Made by a program: the position numbers and the translations under genes
The notes under the pieces: model-generated
Seen by the model: the letters and a program-made list of their open reading frames with translations, nothing else
The model's database searches: none
Told to the model about the DNA's origin: nothing
Shown here: positions 47,979 to 60,400 of the stretch, in pieces
How positions within the stretch are numbered: position 1 is the first letter of the stretch
How the letters are laid out: every line of letters begins with the position of its first letter
Source: Symsagittifera roscoffensis
Taxonomy: Eukaryota > Xenacoelomorpha > Acoela > Convolutidae
DNA length: 64,000 bases
Direction of reading: 5' to 3'
Assembly (NCBI RefSeq): GCF_963678635.1
Contig: NC_087069.1
Coordinates: 10,187,206-10,251,205, forward strand

Positions 47979-48041
47979 TGGTATTCTTTTCTCATCCAGC
48001 TTGTCATGGTCCCATCATATTGAAAAGCTTGCAAAAAAGCG

Positions 48042-48623
48042 TTGGTAGTCTTGTTTCTTATAAAGCGTAATTGCTCCAGTATTTTACCTCGAGTTCACAA
48101 GTTGAATCTATACAAATCCATGGTGCTACCAATACTCTTGTATGGCTCATCTGTTTGGTACGCCAACATCGGAAATTCGAAGGCCCTCGAATCCATACAA
48201 CGCAAAGCTACCAAGTGGATTCTCTTCGACAACGACTTGTCTTACTATCAGCGCCTTATCAGCGTCAGCATGTTGCCTATTTCTTTGTATATGGAAGTTA
48301 ATGATGTATTGTTACTGTTCAAGATTATCAATGGGAAATACGACTTCAAGTGGGATGATTACGTTACATTTTTGACTGGTCGCCATAAGTTGTTTGATGT
48401 TAAACACGTGAACTACGAAAAATCAAGACACAATTTTCGGTACCGTACATGTCGACTTGCAAATATTCTGCACACATCGGTGAATGTTCTCGACTTCAAT
48501 GGACTCAAGAAACGACTGCTGAAATACTATTGGAACTTCTTCATGAACAACTACAACGAACTCAACTCGTGTTCTTGGAGAATACTCTGTCTCTGCGCAA
48601 TTTGCCGTCAGTTGACTTTCTGA
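48042..48623 (+). pseudogene. RT C-terminal region of non-LTR element
   Basis: Another frame continues the post-RT region (KSMVLPILLYGSSVW, then KALESIQRKATKWIL), a conserved block in jockey/CR1-like ORF2 proteins. It ends at 48,623, just before the A-rich tail. Confidence 0.8.
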
Positions 48624-48764
48624 CTTTGTTTTGACGGGGAGAAATCCCTTCACCACAATGGTGTAAATAGTTTAAATAAATAAATAACCACAATATGTAG
48701 CTTCATAATCATGAAGTTTTATAACATCTGCTCTCTGCTTTGTTTGTGGCTAGTGTTTGTGAAT

Positions 48765-48965
48765 CGTTAAGCGTCCCTGGCTGAGTGGTTAGCAAATGAG
48801 ACTCATATTCTCTCTCTCCCAGGAGGGAATCCGGCACGCAGCAGATTTTTTTCTAATCCGAGGCTGATCTCTAATTTTTCTTATTTCGCTTTATAGAGCT
48901 GCTTTTTAGTCGCGTTTTCGCTAGTGTTTGCGAAGCGCAGCTTCGCTCAGGTGTTTTCTAAGTTA
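48765..48965 (+). repeat. tRNA-derived SINE, copy 1
   Basis: Starts with tRNA-Leu/Ser-like GTCCCTGGCTGAGTGGTTA, with the A box TGGCTGAGTGG. The body matches copy 2 at 49.7 kb, including 'tttatagagctgctttttagtcgcg'-like sequence. It ends in the hairpin GCGAAGCGCAGCTTCGC. The B box here is degenerate. Confidence 0.6.
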
Positions 48966-49699
48966 TGAATTTGTCCTGAATCAGGAAACGCTTTTTTTTC
49001 AGAATGCTGAGACAAACCTAGCTGTATTTCTCAAGCTCAAAATCAAAAGAGAGACGCAAGTAAATAAAAAATATAGTCACAGGATCGATAAAAATTAATT
49101 TTAAGTTTTCCGTTTTTCCGACCAAATTACAGTTCTCCGTTTTACACATTAGTACAGACGTCATTTTGTCTCGTTATGCTTGCGAAAACAAGGCTATTGT
49201 AATCGAGAACTAGGATTTTTTCTTTTAAACAACTTTTCTTACAAATTTGTAACTTGCTTGGTTATTACATTTGCGAAGCATGTGTATTAGTACGAACATT
49301 TTTTTTTCCAACCTAAGTCGCAAATGTTGGTGCGGTAATATTGGTGGGGCACCTTGACCGCTTTTTGATAGCATGTGCTTTGACATTCGATTGTAATATA
49401 TTAACACAGCATATGCATTTTTAATTCATCAAATGAACTAGAGAAAAGGTATTTGTTTCAAACAAAATCACAATAATAAAAACTCGATTTCAGAAATTTT
49501 CTGACTCAATATATCTCGCAATGTTTTGAAGTGCTTAATTTATACAAATTGTGGCTTTATGCTTGGCGAGTTGTTAGAAAGTTAGTGTGTTATATTCCAA
49601 TTTGTTAATTGCAAAAGTCCATTTGTATTTGATGCTGAATTGCCTTAGCTTTTTGTTAGCATATGTAGCTGCTTTATTCGTGACTTGTGTTTGTCGGTT

Positions 49700-49905
49700 G
49701 TTAAGCTTGAATGGCTGAGGGGATAGTGCGTGAGACTCAAAATTACTTGATTGCAGTAGGTCGCAGATTCGAATACCACAGGTAGCCGAGTTTTTGCTAA
49801 TTCGAAGCTTATTTCTACTTTTTTTTATTTAAGTTGATAGAGCTGTTTTTTGGCCGTGTTTTTGCAAGTGTATGCTTAGCGCAGCTTCGCCTCTGTTTTG
49901 AATCT
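49700..49905 (+). repeat. tRNA-derived SINE, copy 2
   Basis: A box TGGCTGAGGGG and B-box-like GATTCGAATACC about 45 nt apart, then a body homologous to copy 1 and the tail TTAGCGCAGCTTCGCC. A further B-box-like GGTTCGAATCAC lies at about 49,980. Confidence 0.6.
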
Positions 49906-50204
49906 TAGCAACTTAAAGGTCCCTTTGCACTTACCCTAGAGATAACGATAACGAAGTCGCATTTGTATCCTAACGTCCGGGGTTCGAATCACGGCCCGAC
50001 CTTGTTTTTTTTTAGTATGTTGGCAACTTGAAAAAAAAATCTTTTAAAAAAATGTTTCTCGGAGTTTCGTTCATCTGCTCAAAGTTCGTCGGCTATGTTT
50101 CCGGTTCGTTAGTTTGGTTCCATTGCTAAATTAAAATTCAATTGTCTTTCTTGGCCTATTTGCCCAGAGTACCTTCTTGATAAAAACAGGTTTTTTGAAA
50201 TTTA

Positions 50205-50645
50205 ATGGTATTGAGTTTTATTTTTAAGTGTAATGATCGTAGGTCTGGATGATTTTTTTTTCAGGAAAAAGTATTAAAAATAGTTCACGCTCAGTTTTGA
50301 TTTTTCGCGAAATAATTATGATTTTAAAAAGTTGTTATAAGGAAAGAGAGTTTCTGAAGTTGAAATGAAGGCATAATCCACTATCGAACAGCAAAAGTGT
50401 AAAGGTCACAAAAAATGTGATAATTTCGAAAATAGTATTTAATTATCAGATTTACCAGCGAAATTTTTTAAAAAATTTTGTGAAAAAAAGTACCAATCAT
50501 AAATTCTTCGTGAAATTCAAACTTTTAGGGCATATTTTTGTCTTTAAGTTCGAAAATTTTCTTTCAAAAAACAAGGAAGTGTTCTTGTTTCCTTGCATCC
50601 ATTACTTTTTTCCCGCTGTCAGGTGGCTATGTTTATTTTTTGAGA
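50205..50645 (+). repeat. AT-rich interspersed family, copy at 50.2 kb
   Basis: Landmarks 'taatgatcgtaggtctg', 'aggaaaaagtatt', 'aatccactatcgaacagcaa', 'accagcgaaat' and 'cattactttttt...gtggctatg', in family order. Confidence 0.6.
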
Positions 50646-51493
50646 CGCTTTGGAATTTTTTATTCTTTTTTTGCAATGAATGGGAAGACGGTCTACTCCC
50701 CTGTGTGTGCAATGGCAAGACTGTCTGCTCCAATAGTATCTTCTTACTTCTCAACCCGCCTCTCTACAATCGTCAAAAAAATTGGACAGGGAGTTTTTGA
50801 CCCAGATTTTTTATTTTTTTTTGTTTTCTCATATTCTCAATCTTTCTCAATCTGATATTTTGGTTTCAATGAATACAGCGGGTATTGAAAAGCTTCCTTG
50901 CATAAGCGTCTACGCCAAACGGTGATTTTTTTTGTTTTCTCAAAAACCTCTCTCCCAAATCTGAGATTTTGGTTGCAATGAATAGAGCGGGTATTCGAAA
51001 GCTTCCCTGCATAAGGTATACGCCAAAAAAATTTAAACGCAAATTTATGGCCTTCGGAATAGTCAATTTTTTTGTTTTTTGGAAAGTCAAAGATTCGAAT
51101 CTTCGGCCATTTTTTGGAGAAAAAAATTTGGATTTCGCGAGAAGTCAAATTTTTGAACTTCTACCGTTTTTTAGAATTTTTTAAAAATTTTTCTTAAAAA
51201 CTACCATATCAAATATGAATTAAAAATTTCAATTGAAAGAGTCGGTCGCTAGAAAATGTCCTGTAGAAGTGGCGACTCCCTAATTTTTGTTAAAAAAATG
51301 TTTTGTCTCTGAAAACAAATAAGGTATTGGTCTATGACCAGTTTTGAAAGTTACGGATTTCGTCCAGTATAACAATCTGAAAAATGTCAATCACGTACCT
51401 CCAGCTTTAGATGGCCTCTAGTTTTCTTTTATCGAGGCTAAGAAAATTTTGGTTCACCTTGTTTTGTCCTTTGTTTTTTTTTGTGTTCTTAAG

Positions 51494-52040
51494 TTTAGAG
51501 TAATGCACGTAGTGAAGACTCTTGTATAGGTCTTGCTGATTTGTTTTTTTTTTTCGGGAAAAGTCTTAAAAGTCTCTGCTAACTACAGATGTGCATTCAT
51601 ACATATTGATGCATTTATGAATGCACTTAGGTATATATGCACTTTTTGAGTTCAAGTTAAATTCATCTGCTGAAAGTGACGTAAATAGCACTCTCCAATT
51701 ACGAACGTGGAAACAGCTTGAAAAAACGTGAACAATTTCTAATTTCGAATGTGCAATTTAGTTTTTAGTTTTCCACCGGAATAGAGACTTTAACTATTGA
51801 TCCAGTTTTCTCTAGTTGGGTTCATGTTATCAAAAAGCGCCAATCAATCATTGTTTTAGAAACTCAAAAGTGCTTAAAGGGCATCTACTTTTTTTTGAGA
51901 TTCTAAAGTTGAGATTTTTTTTCAAGAAAGTCAGTGTTTTTTTTTATGTTCACTTGCGTTCATTACTCGTTTCCAACCTTCGATTGGCTATGTTTGTGTT
52001 GTATAGTAAGAGGTGCGAAGCTCCGCTTCTCATCTGTGTT
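51494..52040 (+). repeat. AT-rich interspersed family, copy at 51.5 kb
   Basis: Runs from 'gagtaatgcacgtagtgaag' and 'tataggtcttgctgat' to 'ttggctatg' (about 51,990). It ends with a hairpin-like 'gtgcgaagctccgcttctc' near 52,010. Closest to the copy at 15.4 kb. Confidence 0.7.
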
Positions 52041-53145
52041 AAACGATTCCATAGCTCTACTGAAAATTAACTACTGGAAACAAAGTGAAAAATTGGAAAA
52101 ATGTTTTGAAATTGTTATAAATTTTGAATTGGATTTTTTTCATTTACAGTTTTTTACTTCAATGTTGTGCTCGGAACTTTTGTGTTACTTGCACATCAAC
52201 CACTTATCTTTGTATCTACAAGCAGAGCTTATGTGACAGTATGAACTTTCTTTGTTTTTTTGTAAACCTAAGTCGCAAATATAGTGTTCTTTTTGAAAGT
52301 GTTCTTTTATTGCAGTATGTGCATAAGATCAATAAGCAGCTATTAATTACAGCTAATGCTAAAGATAATAACACAGACTATGTTATTACAAATAGCAATT
52401 CTGCTCTTTTTTTCAACCTGGTTGCTTTATGAGCCGGCTGTTTTCTTGATTGAATCCGTTTTGCTTTCGAATTTTTTTCCACCTTTAGTTTTCTTTAGAT
52501 TGCTTATTTTTAAGGACTTCTCGTTTATTTTGTAGTTAGCAATGTCTTGATTGTTTTGAATGTCACCATATTTGAATGTTCAGATGTCATTTTATGCTAT
52601 TGGTAATTAGTTTTTAGAGCCATCTGTTAAACCCACTTCACGCACGCACAAAGAGAAAGTGAATTTTTGAAATTCAATTTAAATTCATTTGCTCATGGAA
52701 GGCAAATCACGCTGTCCTATAAAGTAAAAGTAAAATGACCAAAGAAAAGCAGGGCTTTAAGCTTTAAAATTGAATTTCATTTTTCAGAATTTCCACCGGA
52801 ATAAAACATATCTAATGTTCCATTTACTCAAATTGGGTTAGTGTTATGATAAAAGTGCTTATCATAAAAGATCTTTAACTTGCAAAAATGTGTTTATCGT
52901 TTTTTCCCAAAAAAATTAATCATTTGATATATAATTTTTATTTTATTGTTATTTTTCCAACTGTCTGTTAGCTACGTTTGTAAGTTTTTTTAATAATATT
53001 TTGATAACATTCTCTGTACATATAACAGCTGTTTGGCTGAAACATATGCAGCTTAATGATCTTAATGATTTTAGCTATTTAAATTGTTTTTATTTATCAA
53101 GTTGCCTGCAATGTATGTGTGAAGGTAGATTACCTAATTTTCGAT

Positions 53146-53246
53146 TTCCTGAAAGAAATTTTAGATTGAGAGGAAGTTTCTACTCGCTTGCTCCTTACTG
53201 ATGACGACATCCCCTTAATTTATTCGAAAATGAAGTGTTCGAAGAT
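53146..53246 (+). pseudogene. 3' fragment of an F-box gene copy
   Basis: About 100 bp match the end of the downstream F-box gene (54,700-54,800): both hold 'gatgacga', 'ccc(c/a)ttaatttattc' and 'aaaatgaagt'. It lies just upstream of the F-box ORF, so a second tandem copy was once present. Confidence 0.75.
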
Positions 53247-53272
53247 AGTAACGAGTTGTGCTTTCAGATCAA

Positions 53273-54825
53273 ATGAGCAACCCGGCGCTTTTGGACCTCC
53301 CCGTTCACATTTTGCAGGACATCTGCCAACTTCTGGTGTCAAGTCGCAATTTGGATTTGAAGTGGGATTTCAAGGATATTTGTGCTTTGAAGTTGACATG
53401 TTCGAATTTGAACACACTTATCAAGCAAATGACTTTGAAGCTAGAAATATCTATTATCTTGGCAGATGGGAGTTATTTTTTATATGATGACCGTAAATTT
53501 TTTTGGTCATTCGACGAAAAATTAGTTTCCCTAATGAAAGCACATCCACAATGGAGAATTAAGAAGCTTTCGGTAAGATTGGAAATGATGAGATATAAAG
53601 CAAATTACATGCTTATGAAGCTTTTTTTTAAGCTCTTTTTAAGGCTCTGAATGAAATGGACGACTCTTTTCGAACCCATTTACAAACGGTTGTTTTATTT
53701 TTGAAAATACAACCAGATTACCTTGAAGATAAAGTATACGTTGATCTTATACAGTTAGCTCAGAAACTCGCATCTCTTAATAATAAAGTCGAATTCTATA
53801 TTAACTATGTAAAATTCAGGCCGAAATTTGCCGAAATGTTTTTTAAAGAATTATCAAAGGCAGTGTGTGTAGCTGGAATTGATTGGTGGTACTGCGATGA
53901 TGGTTTCGATTGGATTGAAGCTATACAGCCTCCTTTGGTTTATCTGAAAAGTATCGAAACAACTTTCGGGAGCAAGGTTCAAATCGCAAGCTTAAGCCAT
54001 CTGAAGTTTCTGTGCTCTTTATCTGTACATAACTTGACGTTGTCGCAGAGGAAAGTTACATTCACGTTACCGAATCTTAAAAAGTTAAAATTGCACAATC
54101 AAAAAGACACTTCTGAAAGTTTTGGTGATTTTATTTCATCTGTTTTTCCTAACTTGTTTTCAATTACAATTAAGTCCAGAAAACTGGAAAAGAACGCCGA
54201 AAATTTGGGCTTAGATAATTTACCCTTATCTTGTCGAAGTTTAGCATCGTACTTCAAAGTGGTGTCGAATAGTGTTAATTTGAATAGGCACCAATTTTCT
54301 TATCTATCTATCCAAGTCTTTGATTTGGCTGATGACAGCGTTATTGAACAAATTAGTTTGTTCGACTTGAAAGCCATCAGAATTGAGGTTCGAGAAGTTA
54401 TTCTAATGAGGGAAACCTATTCGGAATACTTGAAAATAATAGCCAAAATTATTGAGTTTCAGCCACAACTACAAATTGTGGACCTAGTTTCATTTGATTT
54501 CGTGCCCTCAGACAAGTTAGATGAGTTAAAATGTGAAACTTTACACTGGGTTAACGATAATGAAGGTCTATTTGTGTCGAGGAATATCAAGTGTATCCAA
54601 TTTGCTTCGCAACAAAAAAATTTGAATCTTTTTACATCTCATATTTTGTACCTGAGTCAAAGTTTGAGTTTGGAAACTGTCTATTTGCTCGAACTTCTGA
54701 AAGAAACTTTGGATTGGGAGGAAGTTTCCACTCGTTTGCTCCTAACTGATGACGATATCCCATTAATTTATTCAAAAATGAAGTCTCAGAAGAGATGTGA
54801 TTTGTGCAACGGTGACTTAGCTTAA
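53273..54825 (+). pseudogene. F-box protein gene with one frameshift
   Basis: F-box proteins are substrate adaptors of SCF ubiquitin ligases. ATG at 53,273 starts a protein whose residues 5-55 form an F-box (LLDLPVHILQDICQLL, then FKDICALKLTCSNLNTLI). The rest (to 54,825, about 515 codons) is Leu-rich and probably a divergent repeat domain. After a run of eight Ts at about 53,622-53,629 the frame changes. The related fragment at 61.9 kb has an extra C there and stays in frame, so this copy lost a base or carries a sequence error. A CTTTCAG acceptor-like site precedes the ATG by a few bases, so a 5' exon is possible. The remainder to 54,825 is one long clean ORF, which suggests recent function. 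Confidence 0.75.
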
Positions 54826-55799
54826 GCAGTACATTGTTACTAATAACCGTTTTGGTCTTTTCTGTAATACGGCCAACAACAAAGCGTTTTGTGATTGTGA
54901 AAAATAGATTACAATGCACGAAGCTGATTTCTTTGCAAATTACGTATAACAAATTGTCTCGCTGATGTTTTAATTAGAATAAATTTCTAAATTTATAAAA
55001 ATTGGATCAGAATGCACGACGCTGATTGGTTAAAAGTATTTCAGGCGACTAAAAAATCTGGTATTAAATTAAAAATAAACTCAATTAACTGTTTTGTCCT
55101 TCTGGGCCGTTTGAAAAAGATGGCCCAGTGTTTCTTTAAGGGCTCAGATTGATAGTTAAGATAAGTTATGATTCAGTTGTGTAAATTAGAACATTGTTTT
55201 TACCCTTGTGTTTTTAATGTTCTTACCGTAAACATCTTTGTTCACAGGATGATAATTGTTTTACTGCTCTAGTCACATTTAACTCTGATGCTAAACGTGC
55301 AACGTGCATTCGCGGTAATGGTTCAATTGATGAGGATTTCTATCTTCGACGATAATTCGAAATGTGCATTCTCGATAATGACTAAAAGGATTTTTTACTT
55401 TTAAACGTCCATCTATCTTGAATGTGGCTAGTGAAAAATGTTATAATGCAAGTAACCATTGTTCCGACCATCTTTAGCTTTGTTCGGGATTTTTGACTGA
55501 CGGTGTCTCGTTGTTAGGATAATTTTGCCCATCTCGAAATCTTCTTAGGCTGGTTTAGAAATATAAATTCCGTAAGTCCGGCAAATTTTAAAAGTTTCAG
55601 CAAAATGAATCAGTCGTACTCACTTAAACCGCTACTGTTTTTCTAGCTAATACATGAGTTTTGTTATAATTATTGTGACCGTTCACAATCTGTGTTGCTT
55701 GGTCTATAACGGGTTCTCTTCCTTTTTTGTGTTGTCAAATCGGGTCCAGGGTTCTATCAAAAGATCAAGTCATGGAAATCTTCTCTGCTAAGCGGTTGT

Positions 55800-55803
55800 T
55801 CCC

Positions 55804-55835
<32 letters not shown>

Positions 55836-55837
55836 TA
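55800..55837. repeat. (ATCT)n microsatellite
   Basis: About eight consecutive TATC/ATCT units. Confidence 0.9.
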
Positions 55838-56104
55838 TTTAATTGGCGTTTCACGTGACACATGTTTAAGAAGTCCCTATGTTGACGTGTTAAAGAAGTC
55901 CCTATTATTGCATGTTTAAGTTTTTTCAACGTATTATTTTTGCATACTTAACGAAAATATTTTTGCACGTTTAAGCTATACCGTAGGTTAAAATGCTTAA
56001 GAAATTTCATTTGGCTCATGTTTAAGTCTGTTGGTCTGTTAAAAGGCCGAAAAATTGCAAGATTTGAAAATTTTATATATACATACGTTCTATTCATTCC
56101 TATT

Positions 56105-56680
56105 TAGTGGGGTGCTGTTAAGTACAATTAGGGGTTGCAAATCTGGCGTTCAAGTATGACTGCTCAAATCCTTATATTGTTCGAGATATGGCGCTTTTAT
56201 GATTTTTTAATTTTTTTAAAAAACCTAGAAAGAAAAAACCCAACCGAACTTGAATTTTCAACCCTTTAGTGGGGTGCTGTCAGGGTACATTCAGGGGTTT
56301 CAAATCTGGCGTCCAAATATGACTGCTCAAATCCTTTTATTTTTCGAGATATGGCGTTTTATGTTTTTTTTTTAGTTTTTTTTTCAAAAAACTTAGATAT
56401 TAAAAAACTAACCGAACTTGAATTTCTCAACCCTATAGTGGGGTGCTGTCGGGGTACATTCAGAAGTTGCAAATCTGGAGTCTAGCTATGACTGCTCAAA
56501 TCCGTTTGGTTTTCGAGATATGGCGTTTTTTATGATTTTTTTTAAATGAAATGTTTATTAAAAAAAAATTTAGATATACAAAGATTGGATATAAAAAGCT
56601 AACCGAGCTTGAATTTCTCAACACTATAGTGGGGTGCTGTCAGGTTATATTCAGGAGTTGCAAATCTGGCGTTCTTCCTT
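56105..56680. repeat. Satellite-like tandem array, four copies
   Basis: TAGTGGGGTGCTGT starts units at 56,105, 56,267, 56,436 and 56,627, so periods are 162-191 bp. Each unit contains 'gttgcaaatctgg', 'tatgactgctcaaatcc', 'tttcgagatatggcg' and 'ccgaacttgaattt' in the same order. The ORF at 56,551-56,862 is incidental. Confidence 0.88.
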
Positions 56681-57481
56681 TTATTTTTCTAGAATTTTGG
56701 TTAGTCTATTTTCTGAAGACTTGGTTTTGTAGCACCGGAGGTGCGATTGACGCGCTAGTTAGGAACTATTGGCTTTTCTTGAAAACTAACGTGCCACATC
56801 TAAAGGGTTCGATTGGAAGAAAAGGAGCTAGCAGTTTTTTCTGCATTACGGCTACTCCTTAGCTAATATTGAAAAGCAATATTCGGTTTAGAAAAATTAC
56901 ATTTTTCGAATTTTTGACTTGTTTGAAATAGTTCAATTTGTTGAAAACTAAGATACCAAATCTAAGATTAAACTTTCAATCGAAAGAACGAGTTGTGTTT
57001 TACCCTGCATGAGAAAGTTCTCTCAATTTTGACAAGGAACTCTGTATATTTTTACGAGTTCTCTTATATTTCACCTTTGACCCGTTTTTTGGACTTCATT
57101 TAATTTCACCAAATACTATCATGAATCTAAGAAATCAATCAAATGAAAATGTTTTAAATGATCTCCCACGCAAAAGATTTTCTTTATTTTTGTGATTGGG
57201 GTTCAGCCTTAAACTTGATTGTCCAATTTTGACATTTTGACGCGGTTTGAAAGATACGCTTTGCCTTTTGCGTCAGTACTTTTCTTCGAAAAATTCTTAA
57301 ACATGTACCACCAGCTTTAGCTGGGCCCCTAGTATTTTTGAAAATAAATTATAAACCAATCAACAATGGCAAGTTATCTTCCTATATCATTCAAGCGGAA
57401 CTGCCGAATTCACTGCATGATTGGTCTAGATGAAACATATCCAACGTGTCTGACGGAGATGTATACTTTCTTCTTCTTCTT

Positions 57482-60400
57482 CTAGGCGTTCGGCTCGTTC
57501 GAGCCATGCCCTCTCCCCCTGCATCTGTCTGTGTGTTTGGCCATGTTTGTCGCCGACAGTGTCCTGTTGCATTTGCTACATTCCTTCTTTTTTGCTATGT
57601 ATTTTCTGGGTTTTTCAGCTTCTTGAGGGTTACAGACTTTGACGTGATTTTTGTATGGACCTTCTGTCTTCCATGTTTTCTGGCAACGACTGCACGTGAA
57701 AGAGTGCGAGGCTTCGGTGTGCATTCTCTTTATGTGAATCTTTAGTCCCCCTACCGATTTGCAAACCTTTTCACATATGTCACACTGTAAGTTCGTCGGG
57801 GGGAGATCGAAATTCCTCTTCTCTAACTTTTCTTCCCCATCATGGCGATTCCCTTGTTGGTACTCCCATTTCTCCAAGTGGTCCATGCGTATCTTGATTC
57901 TTCTTTTCCATTCTTTTCGGTCTAAGGCAAATTTAGGGGCTTCGGTCCAGTTGATTCCGGCCTCCTTGAGCAACTTCCTCCAGTAGAAAATGGTTTTCCG
58001 TTTGTAACCTGGTCGCTTCTGGATTTCCTCGAGGCTGCCCAGCCACCCTAACACCGCCATTTTAACCGTCCTTGCGTTGCTCATTCTTAATATGTGGCCT
58101 ATCCGCTCTAATGTACGTTTCTCGATCTTCCATCTCAATGATCTTATGTCGTACATGTTCCGGATGTCCTGCATATTAACCCCCTCAAAATGCATTTGTT
58201 TCAGCGGTGGACCCTTTTTATTACTCCAGAGATATCTATACCTTTTATCTATCCACGACTGAATATTATTGATCTCTTGGTTATACCACGGCCGAGTAGC
58301 GCAATCGAATAGGAGCCCACTTTCGACACATGCTTGCACCACTTGTGCTTGTTTCTTTCTGGGAAGTTTACTTTTCAGAAGTTGCGAGCGGCATTTTGCC
58401 CATAGGTATCCAGCTCGCTTTTTTCTATTCATTAGGTCTTTTTTAGGACCTAGCCAACAACCCAACATGCGTATTTCTTCTGCTTCTTCTGATCCAAATA
58501 AAGCCTTTTCTTCTTTGTCTGTGTTGTTCTTTTCCTCAAATTTCTCCATGACTTCTTTGATAATGTTAACGCCCTCTTCCAGCTCTCTTTGCTCGCCGAT
58601 GATAGTGGTATCATCTGCGAACAAGGATATGGTTATGTTAACAGTTTGCGTCTCGCTGTTTGACTTTTCGATCTTGTTTATATCCGGTATATTGCTGCCT
58701 GGTATCCATCGCCATTTTATGCCCGTCTGTCCATGTTTCGCGTCTGATATCTTTTTCCGTTCATTCTCCGCTATGCGCATTACCACTTGGTGATAGATAT
58801 TGAATAGACATGGCGATGTCGAGCAACCCTCCCTGAGACCCCGTTCTGGGATCCATTCCTCGCTATCTCCCTCCTTCCCTTTCACTTGGTAACTGGTTGC
58901 CTCGTGTAAATCTGCTAGGGATTCTAGGAAGGGTCCTTTCATCCCGTAGTTTCGCAGGATTTCCCAAAGAGCTGGTTTGTTCACTCTGGGATACGCTTTA
59001 CGTAGGTCCAAAAGCCTTGCTTCGGGGTCAGTATGTTCAATTTGAGGCAGGTTCCAGATTGCTCGCCTCTTCTTTAGATCGTCTGCGTCTTCTGTTATTC
59101 TGACCAGGATTTGTGTTGCATCCGCAGTCGACCTTCCGGTCCTGAAGCCGCTTTGATTGTCATCTAGAATATTTAGGCGTTCTGTCCACTTTCTTAGTCT
59201 TTTGGACAGAATTCTTGCCAGGATCCTGCTGCCCATGGCCAATAGGCAGACTCCTCTATAGTTGTTTACATCATTTTTTCCGCCCTTCTTATGTAGGGGT
59301 ACTATTTGTCCGTTTTTTAGGATTTCGTCCCATGTCGGGGCGCGGAATAAGAACATCTTTTTAACCATGGCCACTATTGCTGATTTAATATGTGGGCTGG
59401 CCAATTTGATGTACTTTATGCGGACATTGTCTTTTCCGGGCGCGGACTCCCTTATTTCACTGATGCAGTCCTGTATTTCCTTATCCGATGGGGTCTCATT
59501 TAGCAGGTTATTTTCTTCGATATACTTCTTTTCCGCTCTGTGATCCCCCATACGTGCAACAGTATCCATTAGAAGCTGAGGGCTGATTTCATATCGGTTT
59601 TTCGATACTCCTTCGAAGTGGGCTTTGAATTCATCAGTTGTGAGTGTTGTGCCAGTATCCGGTTTCCTATCTCTGCCGCCTAATTGGCGTAGTGTTCGGT
59701 ACATGGTGCCCATATCTCCTTTGATGTTGGCCTGTTGGCATTCGTCTAGGATTTTATCCCACCATTCACGTTCTAATTCTTTCAGCTTCCCCTTCATTTT
59801 AGCCCTTGCTTTCCTAAGGTTGTCCCTATTACGCAGTATATCTTGGAGTGGACGGTCTTGCTCTAAGGATTCGTTTCTATCCCTCACGGCCGAAGCTATG
59901 GAATTATGGAGCTGTGGCAGCTCATCTTCGTGGCCGATCGTCCACGGATTCGCTATCTGCCTGGTTCTCTTTCCACATACCTTTAATGCAGCTTGCGTTA
60001 GCGCTGTCGCTATTTCGCTCCATGAGCTATCCTCGTCCACCTCCTTTGTCTCGGTCTCCTTTTGGAATTTTAGAGCTGTCTGCTCAGTACTCAATTTCTC
60101 CCAGTTTATTGCTGGTTTCCGTGCTACTCTTGTTGGTCTGGACCTCTTTGGGATTTTTAGGTGGAGGGATACCGGCTTGTGGTCCGATAGCGTTAGCTCC
60201 TCGGTAATTTGTATCCTTTTTGCATGCCTGTGCCTTTCTCCTCGCCTCATTATAAATCCGTCCAGCTCATACCATCTGCGGTGGCTGTGGTTAAACCAAG
60301 TTCCCCTTTTCCTAAGGTTAGAGAAAGAGTTTATCCATTGGAGATCGTGCGCTACACACCAATCGAGGAGGTCTCCTCCTGCTTCGGTTGTTGGCGTGGT

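Larger units (their letters stand above)
45668..48690 (+). mobile_element. Decayed jockey/CR1-type non-LTR retrotransposon
   Basis: An ORF1-like remnant, the C-terminal end of an AP-type endonuclease and an RT, in order, ending in an AAATAAATAAATAA tail near 48,680. Most of the endonuclease is missing and frames are broken, so it is a dead, internally deleted copy. Confidence 0.85.
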
